Source of the DNA: Eubacterium sp.
Lineage (GTDB): Bacteria > Bacillota > Clostridia > Lachnospirales > Lachnospiraceae
NCBI GenBank assembly: GCA_017437905.1
Contig: JAFRWY010000073.1
Span: 1 to 43,682, forward strand
Direction of reading: 5' to 3'
Length of the DNA stretch: 43,682 nt
Shown: piece by piece, positions 33,032-40,921 of the stretch
How positions within the stretch are numbered: the stretch's first letter is position 1
How the letters are laid out: each line of letters opens with the position of its first letter
Notes under the pieces: model-generated
The model's input: only the letters and a program-made list of their open reading frames with translations
Databases searched by the model: none
Told to the model about the DNA's origin: nothing
Program-made: the position numbers and the translations under genes

Positions 33032-35138
33032 TATTTGGAAAAAAGAACTCCGTTCCTCACTCTTTTCCGTGATCGGATTCCTGTATCTTGCGGCATCCGT
33101 TTTCTTTTTCGGGATTTATTTTTATGTCATGAATCTCTACGGAGGCTCTGCTCATGTTAATTACGCATATGCTTCCGTTGTATATCTTTTCTCCATCACG
33201 ATCCCGATCCTTACCATGCGGACCTTTGCCCAGGAGTTCCGGGACCGGACGGATCAGCTGCTTTTTACGGCGCCGGTATCCCTTCGGAGCATCGTGATCG
33301 GAAAGTATCTGGCCTGTGTGACCCTCTTCCTGATCCCCGTGGTGGTGGCGGCAGCATTTCCGCTGATCCTGACGGGATACGGGGATGTGGCTGTGGCAGA
33401 GGCGTACACGACACTGCTGGCATACATCCTGTACGGCCTTGCGGCCATCGCCATCGGAATCTTCCTGTCCTCTCTTACGAATAATGTGGTGGTTGCGGCA
33501 GTGCTTACGGCAGTGGTACTGTTCATCGGCTATACCATGGGAGGCTTCGGGGAACTTCTGGGGGTATCCTTCCTGAAGAAATTCTTTGATGCATTCCATC
33601 TGCAGGCCCGGTTCCTGGTAATGGAAAACGGAGTGATCTCCCTTCGGTCGGTACTTTATTTCCTGTCCATCGCAGCAGCATTCATGATCTTTACGGTGCT
33701 CCGGCTGCAGCGGGGCAGGGGAGGAAACCGGAATACTTTAAAGAAAAGGATCCTGTGGATCCTGGCTACGGTCGTCTGTGTGGCGGGGCTTAATATCGGG
33801 GCTGCATTCCTTCCGGACCGGGTGACCGAATTTGATGTTACAATGCGGGAGTTCCATCTGCTGACGGAGAATACGAAGAAATTCCTCGACGGGCTTACGG
33901 AGGATGTGACGGTTTTCGTTTACAAGAAAGAGGCGGATGCGGACATTAATACCGTGAAGATGCTGAAGAATTATGCGGAGTATCCGCATGTTACGGTAGA
34001 GTATGTGGATCCGGAGCTTTCCCCCCGGTTCCCCATGAAGTACGTGGCCAACGGCTTCAGCGAGGGAAGCCTGGTGGTTACATCGGATACCGCCTTCCGC
34101 GTGATCACCCAGGAATCGATCTACACCTATACGGATGCGGGTATGGCGGAATACGGTGCTGCGCCGGACGGCTTCGACCTGGAGGGACTCCTGTCCTCGG
34201 CCATCGATTATGTGACGACGGAACGGATCCCCATGATCTATCAGATCTCCGGACATGGAGAGCTTCTTCTTTCGGGGAATTTCCTGGAGGCGCTGAACCG
34301 GGAAAATGTGAAGCTGCATGAGATCAGTCTGGTATCGTCAGGTTCCATTCCGAAGGATGCGGACTGCGTGCTGATCCTGGCACCGAAGGAGGATTACAGC
34401 CCGGCGGAGATCACGGCTCTCCGGGAGTATATGGATGGCGGCGGACATCTCTACCTGCTGCTCCAGTGGACAGAGGAACGGCAGAAGAATCTGCACGGTC
34501 TTCTCGGGGAGTATGGAATTGAAGTGCAAAACGGAATCGTCTCGGAGCAGGACTATGATCTTTATTTCCAGGAACCCTACTATCTGGTTCCGGAGATCCG
34601 ATCCACCACCGCAACGGATGCCCTGGCCGGAAATATCGCACTGACGGCAATGTCCCTGGGGCTTCGGTCCACGGATCCGGCGGTTGAAACCATCCTGAAG
34701 ACCACGGAACAGGCATATCTGAAAAAGAATCCCACGGAAGCCGAGACCACCGGCAAGGAAGAAGGTGATGAGGTGGGAGAGTATCTGCTGGGCGTATTCC
34801 GGCAGTGGACCGTGGATCTTACACCGGACACGGCAGCAGAGGGAACGGGACGGATCACCAGAGAGAGCCAGCTGGCGGTCTTCGGATCTCCGTACATGAC
34901 ACAGGATGCCATCGATGAATATATCTCCGGTATGAACCGGAAGCTTTTTATCGAACTGATGGGACATATGGTGACACGGCCGGCACTGATCTATGTGCCG
35001 ACGAAGACCTACTCGGTGCAGTATGTGGTGGTATCGAATTCCGATGCTCTGTTCTTCGGGATCATTCTGTCGGGCGTGATCCCGGGAGTCCTTCTGGTGA
35101 TCGGAGTTACCATCTGGATTTTGAGAAGAAGACGGTAG
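33024..35138 (+). CDS. Fused ABC permease and GldG-like auxiliary protein
   Basis: A 704-residue protein joining two functions. Residues 1-235 are an ABC-2 permease of the GldF type, six helices, with the motif RTFAQEFRDRTDQLLFTAPVSL. From about 245 a further helix leads into a GldG-like/ABC_transp_aux extracytoplasmic domain (TEFDVTMREFHLLTENTKKFLDGL, then MIYQISGHGELLL and a DUF4350-like section). A last helix (about 680-700) anchors the C-terminus. In gliding Bacteroidetes GldF and GldG are separate and support motility; in Firmicutes the role is unknown, and there is no gliding machinery in the window. ATG 33024 sits within the end of the ATPase gene, with GGAGG upstream. The substrate is not known. 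Confidence 0.88.
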   Translation: MISIWKKELRSSLFSVIGFLYLAASVFFFGIYFYVMNLYGGSAHVNYAYASVVYLFSITIPILTMRTFAQEFRDRTDQLLFTAPVSLRSIVIGKYLACVTLFLIPVVVAAAFPLILTGYGDVAVAEAYTTLLAYILYGLAAIAIGIFLSSLTNNVVVAAVLTAVVLFIGYTMGGFGELLGVSFLKKFFDAFHLQARFLVMENGVISLRSVLYFLSIAAAFMIFTVLRLQRGRGGNRNTLKKRILWILATVVCVAGLNIGAAFLPDRVTEFDVTMREFHLLTENTKKFLDGLTEDVTVFVYKKEADADINTVKMLKNYAEYPHVTVEYVDPELSPRFPMKYVANGFSEGSLVVTSDTAFRVITQESIYTYTDAGMAEYGAAPDGFDLEGLLSSAIDYVTTERIPMIYQISGHGELLLSGNFLEALNRENVKLHEISLVSSGSIPKDADCVLILAPKEDYSPAEITALREYMDGGGHLYLLLQWTEERQKNLHGLLGEYGIEVQNGIVSEQDYDLYFQEPYYLVPEIRSTTATDALAGNIALTAMSLGLRSTDPAVETILKTTEQAYLKKNPTEAETTGKEEGDEVGEYLLGVFRQWTVDLTPDTAAEGTGRITRESQLAVFGSPYMTQDAIDEYISGMNRKLFIELMGHMVTRPALIYVPTKTYSVQYVVVSNSDALFFGIILSGVIPGVLLVIGVTIWILRRRR

Positions 35139-35148
35139 ATTATATTAG

Positions 35149-35200
35149 AAAAGAGCGAGGGCGACTCCATGGAAATGCAGTCTCCCTCGCTCTCTTTTCC
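35149..35200. terminator. Bidirectional terminator between convergent ABC and fabF genes
   Basis: GAGCGAGGGCGACT pairs with AGTCTCCCTCGCTC (ending at 35192) with one mismatch. It is flanked by A-rich sequence on the left and T-rich sequence (TCTTTTCC) on the right, so it can act for both convergent operons. Confidence 0.88.
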
Positions 35201-35276
35201 TTTGTCAGATATCTGCTCCCGGAAGTCACATTTTCATGGGACTATCGGCGCTCCTGCTTTTGTAACGAGCTGAGAG

Positions 35277-36533
35277 TTACCGTGCGTACTTGGTAAGCAG
35301 GAGACTCGCGTTCTGGCCCCCGAATCCGAAGGCGTTGCACATGGCGATATTTACGGTTGCCTTCCGTGCCACGTTCGGCACAAAGTCCAGGTCGCATTCC
35401 GGATCCGGAGTGGTCTGGTTGATTGTGGGGGGAAGGATATCTTCCTCGATGGCCTTGATGCAGGCGATGGTTTCGGTTACTCCGCCTGCTCCCATCAGAT
35501 GTCCGGTGGATGCCTTGGTGGAGGATACGGCCAGCTTGTAGGCGTGGTCTCCGAAGAGCGTCTTGATGGCATTTACCTCGATGGTGTCACCGGCCGGTGT
35601 GGAGGTTCCGTGTGCGTTGATATAGTCCACGGCCACCAGCGGAAGGCCGGCAACCTTCAGTGCCTGCTTCATGCAGAAGACGGCTGCGATTCCGTCCGGG
35701 TGGGGTCTGGTTACATGATATCCGTCCGTGCTGTTGGCATATCCCTTGATCTCACAGTGGATCTTCGCATCACGGCGGAGTGCGGAGGTTTCCTTTTCGA
35801 TGATCACGGTTCCGCTTCCCTCTGACATGACGAAGCCGTCACGGTTCAGATCGAAGGGGCGGGATGCCTCGGTGGGGTGCTCGTTATTTCTGGAAAGGGC
35901 ATGGATCGAGGAAAGCCCGAGGATCGTGAGAGGGGAGGTGGCTGCCTCGGCTCCGACACAGATCACAGCGTCCGCCAGATCCTGCTCGATCAGCATGATT
36001 CCGGTGGAAATGGCGTCGATTCCGGAGGAGCATGCGGTGGACACGGTCATGCTGGGGCCCTTCAGACCTTTGGAAATGGCGATCTGTGCGGCTGCGATAT
36101 TTCCGATGATCCGTGTAATGAACCGGGGGTTCACACGGGAAGCATTTCCTGTGCTGAACTGGTCCTGGGTGCCTGCGATGTCGATGATCCCGGCGAATAC
36201 ATTTCCCAGGACAACACCGATCCGTTCCTTCGGAAGAGGGAGATTGCCGTTCTCATCTTCGGTCAGTCCCGCGTCCGTCATGGCTTCCTGAGCGGAAGCG
36301 TAGCCGAACTGCATGAAGAGCTCCATCTCCTTTACCTGTTTTTTCGTCATGAAGTCCAGCGGGTCGAAGTCCCGAACCTCGCCTGCAAACTGCACGGGAA
36401 GTGCGGAAGCGTCAAACCGTGAGATGGGTGCAATACCGGACTTGCCCGTGATGAGATTGCTCCAGTAGGTATCAACTCCGACACCGAGAGGTGTTACAGC
36501 TCCGATTCCGGTCACTACGATCTTATTTTTCAT
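35277..36533 (-). CDS. fabF: Beta-ketoacyl-ACP synthase II (FabF)
   Basis: A 418-residue condensing enzyme of fatty acid elongation, joining acyl chains with malonyl-ACP. The catalytic Cys 168 is in STACSSG, with His 308 (NAHGTSTP) and His 345 (STGHLMGAGG). Length and motifs fit FabF. It is on the minus strand, downstream of and overlapping by 11 bases the acyl-CoA ligase-like gene, apart from the main fatty acid operon. The ribosome site lies inside the upstream gene (AAAGATGAAAA region) and is weak. The promoter is that of the ligase gene. Confidence 0.97.
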   Translation of the reverse strand: MKNKIVVTGIGAVTPLGVGVDTYWSNLITGKSGIAPISRFDASALPVQFAGEVRDFDPLDFMTKKQVKEMELFMQFGYASAQEAMTDAGLTEDENGNLPLPKERIGVVLGNVFAGIIDIAGTQDQFSTGNASRVNPRFITRIIGNIAAAQIAISKGLKGPSMTVSTACSSGIDAISTGIMLIEQDLADAVICVGAEAATSPLTILGLSSIHALSRNNEHPTEASRPFDLNRDGFVMSEGSGTVIIEKETSALRRDAKIHCEIKGYANSTDGYHVTRPHPDGIAAVFCMKQALKVAGLPLVAVDYINAHGTSTPAGDTIEVNAIKTLFGDHAYKLAVSSTKASTGHLMGAGGVTETIACIKAIEEDILPPTINQTTPDPECDLDFVPNVARKATVNIAMCNAFGFGGQNASLLLTKYAR

Positions 36534-38214
36534 CTTTCTTCTTATCCCAATCCTTTTCTTTTATTTCTGCCCGGCGGACTTTGCCGCTGGCTGTTTTCGG
36601 AAGCTCCGTTACGAATTCGATGATCTTCGGACGCTTGTAGGAGGCAAGCGTATTGCGAAGGTATTTCATGATCTCCTTCTTCAGGGCGTCGGTGGCTTCC
36701 GTTCCCGCCGCAAGCACGATAGAGGCCTTGATGGCCTGACCGCGTAATACATCGGGGATGCTGGTGGCAGCACACTCCAATACGTAGGGCAGACGCATGA
36801 TCTCATTTTCAATCTCGAAGGGGCCTACCCGGTAGCCGGCGGATTTGATGACATCATCAACCCGACCAACATACCACAAATATCCGTCTTTGTCTACATG
36901 AGCCGTATCACCTGTGTGATAAAATCCATCATGCCATACGGCCTGCGTCTTCTCCGCATCCTGATAATATCCCAGGAAAAGACCACAGGGGATGCTCTCG
37001 GAGGTGCGGATGCAGATCTCGCCGATCTCATCCGTATCACATACGGTTCCGTCCGGCCTGAGGACCTGCACGTCATACTGGGGGTTCGGAAGTCCCATGG
37101 ATCCCGGACGGGGCGTGGTCCCTTTCAGGCTGCCCGCCACCAGGGTCGTCTCTGTCTGGCCGTATCCTTCCATGATGGAAAGTCCGGTGGCGGCATGGAA
37201 ACGCCGGAAGATCTCCGGGTTCAGCGCTTCGCCGGCCGTTGTGACATTCTTTAAGGAAGAAAGGTCATAATGGGAGAGATCCACGTGTACAAGGAAACGA
37301 TATACCGTCGGAGGTGCACAGAAGGTGGTGATCCGGTACTTCTGGATCATGCCGAGAACCTCTTTGGCGTAAAAGTCCGTATAATCATAGGTAAAGATCG
37401 GAGCCTCGCACAGCCACTGGCCGTAGAGCTTGCCCCATACGGCCTTGCCCCAGCCGGTATCGCTGATGGTAAAATGCAGTCCGTCGGGATCCACACCGTG
37501 CCAGTACATTGCCGTAATATAGTGTCCCAGGGGATATTTGAAACTGTGGGTCGCCATCTTCGGGTAAGAGGTGGTTCCGGATGTGAAATACATCAGCATC
37601 GGATCGTCACCGCCCGCCGCATTTGACGGACGTTCGAAGGCGGAAGCGAAGAAGCGGATGGAACGGTTATAGGAGTCCCAGCCGTTTCTGGTGCCGCCGA
37701 CGATCACTTTTGCCTTGATGGCTTCATTGTATTTTGCCGCTTTGTCAATTTCATCCGTCACTTCACCGTCTGCGGTTGCTACAATGGCACGGATCCGGCC
37801 GGCCTTGAACCGGTATTCGAAATCCTTCTTTGTAAGAAGGTAGGAGGCCGGAACGGCTATGGCGCCCAGCTTGTGCAGCGCCAGGATAACAAACCAGAAC
37901 TGGTAATGCCGCTTTAAGACAAGCATGACGCGGTCACCCTTCCGGATCCCCAGATAGGAAAGATAATTTGCCGTACGGTCGGAAAATGCCTTCATATCCG
38001 CAAATGTGATCCGGCGTTCCTGCCCGGTTTTTGAGATATGAAGCATGGCTGTTTTGGTTGGATATTCTGCTGCCAGCCGATCCACAATATCATATGCAAA
38101 ATTAAACTTTTCCGTATCATGATAACGGATGCCGAGAAGATTTCCTGATTCATCATGCGATGTGCTGATATAACGACCCGCAATTCCGGGTTCGGGCATG
38201 AAGATCTGTTCCAT
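36523..38214 (-). CDS. AMP-forming acyl-CoA synthetase/ligase
   Basis: A 563-residue adenylate-forming enzyme that activates a carboxylic acid with ATP and loads it on CoA (or possibly ACP). The P-loop is YFTSGTTSYPK (209-219), then GYGQTET, FYHTGDTA, GRVDDVIKSAGYRVGPFEIE and the catalytic Lys 545 in PKTASGKVRR. The WGKLYGQWLCEAPIF region resembles medium-chain acyl-CoA ligases. The acid is not predicted from sequence. AAGGAG lies seven bases ahead of ATG 38214. It is the first gene of an operon with fabF, suggesting activation of a fatty acid that feeds into or primes chain elongation. This is inference. Confidence 0.9.
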   Translation of the reverse strand: MEQIFMPEPGIAGRYISTSHDESGNLLGIRYHDTEKFNFAYDIVDRLAAEYPTKTAMLHISKTGQERRITFADMKAFSDRTANYLSYLGIRKGDRVMLVLKRHYQFWFVILALHKLGAIAVPASYLLTKKDFEYRFKAGRIRAIVATADGEVTDEIDKAAKYNEAIKAKVIVGGTRNGWDSYNRSIRFFASAFERPSNAAGGDDPMLMYFTSGTTSYPKMATHSFKYPLGHYITAMYWHGVDPDGLHFTISDTGWGKAVWGKLYGQWLCEAPIFTYDYTDFYAKEVLGMIQKYRITTFCAPPTVYRFLVHVDLSHYDLSSLKNVTTAGEALNPEIFRRFHAATGLSIMEGYGQTETTLVAGSLKGTTPRPGSMGLPNPQYDVQVLRPDGTVCDTDEIGEICIRTSESIPCGLFLGYYQDAEKTQAVWHDGFYHTGDTAHVDKDGYLWYVGRVDDVIKSAGYRVGPFEIENEIMRLPYVLECAATSIPDVLRGQAIKASIVLAAGTEATDALKKEIMKYLRNTLASYKRPKIIEFVTELPKTASGKVRRAEIKEKDWDKKKDEK

Positions 38215-38235
38215 GAAAAACTCCTTATTTCTGTG

Positions 38236-38316
38236 CCCTGAAGCACTTGCTCAGGGTAAGTTTTGTAGGTTTGGGATATGTTAAACAGGTGTCTGTCGTG
38301 TAATGCACAATATCCC
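38236..38316 (-). promoter_or_regulatory. Structured leader of the acyl-CoA ligase-fabF operon
   Basis: The predicted transcript has a leader of about 135 bases. It contains two inverted repeats: CCCTGAaGCA/TGCTCAGGG (38236-38256, one bulge) and GGGATAT/ATATCCC (38273-38279, 38310-38316, closing about 30 bases). Such structure is more than a plain leader needs. No known riboswitch pattern is recognised. Sequence from 38215 to 38584 holds no gene; this leader, two promoters and AT-rich repeats account for it. Confidence 0.4.
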
Positions 38317-38356
38317 GTGATGTGGTTTTTAAAACTACATCATGCTATTTGATACT

Positions 38357-38385
38357 ACTATGATACATCGTGCGGAGAATGTCAA
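38357..38385 (-). promoter_or_regulatory. Sigma-A promoter for the acyl-CoA ligase-fabF operon
   Basis: Read on the minus strand: TTGACA (38385-38380), a 17-base spacer and CATAGT (38362-38357). The -35 is perfect. Transcription would begin near 38349, and GTTTTTAAAAC (38325-38335) lies shortly downstream as a possible operator. Confidence 0.7.
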
Positions 38386-38478
38386 GAGAAAAAGGACAGG
38401 TCTATGTGAAGTCGGATATAAGTATCAGAGTGGACAAAGTGACCATATTTATTTGACAAATATGCACAAAATTTCTTA

Positions 38479-38506
38479 TTGACAAGAGTAGAAACCTCGA
38501 TATAAT
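38479..38506 (+). promoter_or_regulatory. Strong sigma-A promoter for the acpP operon
   Basis: TTGACA (38479-38484), a 16-base spacer and TATAAT (38501-38506), both consensus. Transcription would begin near 38513, leaving an AT-rich leader of about 72 bases. Confidence 0.88.
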
Positions 38507-38514
38507 GATGGTAG

Positions 38515-38542
38515 TTAAAATTTTTTAAATAAAACTTTTTAA
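38515..38542 (+). promoter_or_regulatory. Two tandem AT-rich palindromes at the acpP transcription start
   Basis: TTAAAA-TT-TTTTAA (38515-38528) and TAAAA-CT-TTTTA (38530-38541) lie 14 bases apart, right at the predicted start of transcription. Position and symmetry suggest a repressor site, but low-complexity AT sequence can show this by chance. Confidence 0.35.
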
Positions 38543-38584
38543 CAATAATCCGCAAACAAATGTAAGACAAAAAGGAGAGAAAAG

Positions 38585-38809
38585 ATGTTTGAAGAGATCA
38601 AGAAGGTAATCGTTGACACCCTGAGCTGCGATGAGGATAAGGTGACACCGGAAGCATCCCTGACCGATGATCTGGGCGCTGATTCCCTGGATGCAGTAGA
38701 GCTTGGTATGGCGATCGAGGAAGCAGTCGGAGTTACCATCGAGGATGAGGATCTTCCGAAGATCAAGACAGTACAGGATCTGATCGATTATGTAGAGGCA
38801 CACAAATAA
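38585..38809 (+). CDS. acpP: Acyl carrier protein
   Basis: A 74-residue acidic carrier protein of fatty acid synthesis. The phosphopantetheine-bearing Ser 34 is in [11 protein letters not shown]; helices II-III follow as in all ACPs. AAAGGAGAGAAA stands before the start. It is the first gene of the operon, with a strong promoter, and a long hairpin follows its stop, fitting high expression relative to the enzymes downstream. Confidence 0.97.
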   Translation: MFEEIKKVIVDTLSCDEDKVTPEASLTDDLGADSLDAVELGMAIEEAVGVTIEDEDLPKIKTVQDLIDYVEAHK

Positions 38810-38827
38810 GTCTTTTTCTTTTGAGCG

Positions 38828-38864
38828 CGACGCGAGCGACCGGGAACCCGAGCCGCTCGCGTCG
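38828..38864 (+). other. Strong GC-rich hairpin between acpP and accD
   Basis: CGACGCGAGCG (38828-38838) pairs perfectly with CGCTCGCGTCG (38854-38864); the loop contains a further CGGG/CCCG. A run of eight T lies about 14 bases after the stem, too far for a classical terminator. It may protect or process acpP RNA, attenuate downstream genes, or be a dispersed palindromic repeat. Confidence 0.75.
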
Positions 38865-38963
38865 AACTGTGTAAAGGATTTTTTTTGCCGGAGAATCAGG
38901 CATGGATCAGGTATGAAAAGGGGCGGGAACGACCCGGGCAACTTACAGGAGAGCAGACAAAAT

Positions 38964-39947
38964 ATGAAACTGTTTAATATGAAGAAGAAAGCTGCGGAGA
39001 AGGGCGGCCGGAGGCTCTGGCGTGACAACTCCGGGGAAACGGCTGTACCGGAGGGTGGAGCTCAGTCCATGCTGTCACAGGCAGCGGAGGACATGACGGA
39101 GGTTCTGAACCGCGCGACGGAAGAGCCGTTTATATATAAGAAAGGGCCGGATCCCCACGGGGCGGATATGTTTACCTGTACGGAATGCGGCAGCCAGTAT
39201 GTGATCACGGAGATGCGGAAGGCACTGTACATCTGCCCGAACTGCGGAAAGCATCATAAGATCTCCGCCAGAAGAAGAATGCGTAATCTGGTGGATCCGG
39301 GAACCTTCCGGAAGCTGAAGACCGTTATGGGAGACGTGAATCCTCTGGATTATCCGGATTATGAAGAGAAGATCGCCGAGCTTCGGGAGAAGACCGGCAT
39401 GAATGAAGGCGTTCTGGCGGGTGTCGGTGAGATCGAGGGCCAGAAGGCAGTGATCGCGGTTATGGGAAGTGAATTCCTGATGGGAAGCATGGGCATGGCC
39501 GTAGGCGAGATGATCACCACATCCTTTGAGGTGGCCGAGAAACTGAAGCTTCCGGTGATCATTTTCACAGCCAGTGGCGGCGCCAGAATGCAGGAGGGGA
39601 TCCTGTCCCTGATGCAGATGGCCAAGACCTCTGCGGCTGCGAAGCATTTCAGTGAGAACGGCGGACTGTATATAGCCGTTCTGACACACCCCACCACGGG
39701 TGGCGTCAGCGCAAGCTTCGCAACCCTTGCGGACATTACCATCGCGGAACCGGGGGCCCTGATCGGGTTCGCGGGACCGAGGGTGATCGAGCAGACCATC
39801 GGGCAGAAACTGCCGGACGGTTTCCAGAGGGCAGAATATCTGGAGGATCACGGATTTGTGGATGAGATCGTAAAGCGCGATGAGATCCGCGGCAAGCTGT
39901 CCCAGATCCTGCGGCTGCATCAGAAGAAAAGGAGGCCGACGTTATGA
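38964..39947 (+). CDS. accD: Acetyl-CoA carboxylase carboxyltransferase subunit beta
   Basis: A 327-residue subunit that with AccA transfers carboxyl from biotin to acetyl-CoA. The zinc ribbon is C72-x2-C75 and C91-x2-C94 (FTCTECGS, ICPNCGKH), followed by the crotonase-like core: GSEFLMGSMGMAVGE, TASGGARMQEG, THPTTGGVSASFA and GFAGPRVIEQT. An N-terminal extension of about 65 residues precedes the zinc ribbon. The start is not certain: ATG 38964 with AGGAG somewhat far upstream is favoured over ATG 38913. The stop overlaps accA by four bases, so the two subunits are made together. Confidence 0.95.
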   Translation: MKLFNMKKKAAEKGGRRLWRDNSGETAVPEGGAQSMLSQAAEDMTEVLNRATEEPFIYKKGPDPHGADMFTCTECGSQYVITEMRKALYICPNCGKHHKISARRRMRNLVDPGTFRKLKTVMGDVNPLDYPDYEEKIAELREKTGMNEGVLAGVGEIEGQKAVIAVMGSEFLMGSMGMAVGEMITTSFEVAEKLKLPVIIFTASGGARMQEGILSLMQMAKTSAAAKHFSENGGLYIAVLTHPTTGGVSASFATLADITIAEPGALIGFAGPRVIEQTIGQKLPDGFQRAEYLEDHGFVDEIVKRDEIRGKLSQILRLHQKKRRPTL

Positions 39948-40873
39948 CCATCAGAGAGATAGACGAGCGGATGACGGCCATTGAAGAAGAAAGACGGCAG
40001 GAGGAGGGCCTCACCGAGGCAAGGGCACGGGAGCTGGAGCAGGAGTATGCAGCACTCTGCAAGGAGTGTGAAAATGTTACGGCTCATGACAACGTGTTCC
40101 TGGCAAGACACAGACGCCGCCCGAAGATCGATGATTATATCAACGCCCTGTTCACGGACTTCTTTGTGCAAAGAGGAGACCTGCTCTCGAAGGAGGATCA
40201 GAGCATTTTCGGCGGGATCGCCATGTACCACGGTATTCCCGTAACGGTTCTCGGACACCGGAAGGGCAAGAACATCAACGATAACATGAAATACAACTTC
40301 GGTATGCCGGAGCCGGAAGGATACCGGAAGGCCCTTCGCATGATGAAGCAGGCTGAGAAGTTCGGACGACCGATCATTACATTTATTGATACCCCGGGTG
40401 CGTATCCGGGACTGGAGGCCGAAGAGCACGGGCAGAGCAACGCCATCGCAAGGAATCTTGCGGAAATGAGCGCGCTGAAGACGCCGATCTTCTCCATCGT
40501 GACCGGTGAAGGAAGCTCCGGAGGAGCGCTGGCCATCGGTGTTGCCAACAAGGTTTATATGCTGGAGCATGCGGTTTACTCCGTGCTTTCCCCGGAAGGC
40601 TTTGCTTCCATTCTCTGGAAGGATTCCTCCCGGGCGGCAGAGGCGTGTGACCTGATGAAGCTGACGGCGCAGGATCTGTACCGGTTCGGCGTGATCGATG
40701 GTATCATTCCGGAGCCGGCCTGCGGTGCGCATCACAATCCCGATGAGGTATTTAAGTCCATCGACCGGATGCTGATCAAGGAGTTCAATGCCATGAAACG
40801 TATGTCCCCGACGGATATCGCTAAGGCGCGTTACGAGAAATTCCGGAACATCGACAAACTGGTACGGAAGTAA
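39944..40873 (+). CDS. accA: Acetyl-CoA carboxylase carboxyltransferase subunit alpha
   Basis: A 309-residue subunit with the AccA N-terminal coiled helix region (about 1-50) and the core motifs GHRKGKN, FGMPEPEGYRKALR, FIDTPGAYPG, EGSSGGALAIG and EGFASILWKD. Length is normal. The start overlaps accD (ATGA). AccB and AccC, needed for the full enzyme, are not in the window. Confidence 0.97.
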   Translation: MTIREIDERMTAIEEERRQEEGLTEARARELEQEYAALCKECENVTAHDNVFLARHRRRPKIDDYINALFTDFFVQRGDLLSKEDQSIFGGIAMYHGIPVTVLGHRKGKNINDNMKYNFGMPEPEGYRKALRMMKQAEKFGRPIITFIDTPGAYPGLEAEEHGQSNAIARNLAEMSALKTPIFSIVTGEGSSGGALAIGVANKVYMLEHAVYSVLSPEGFASILWKDSSRAAEACDLMKLTAQDLYRFGVIDGIIPEPACGAHHNPDEVFKSIDRMLIKEFNAMKRMSPTDIAKARYEKFRNIDKLVRK

Positions 40874-40921
40874 GAGAAAGTACCATTTACAGAAAATGCA
40901 ATGTGGAGTAAGGAGCAGAAC

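Noticed and set aside
38270-38560. FapR or FabT site in the fatty acid control region
   Set aside because: No match to TTAGTA-type FapR sites, and only an isolated ATCAAAT-like half site for FabT near 38347. The AT palindromes are reported without naming a factor.
38913-38963. Longer AccD from ATG 38913
   Set aside because: The extra 17 residues are not AccD-like and that ATG lacks a ribosome site; ATG 38964 was preferred, though with some doubt.
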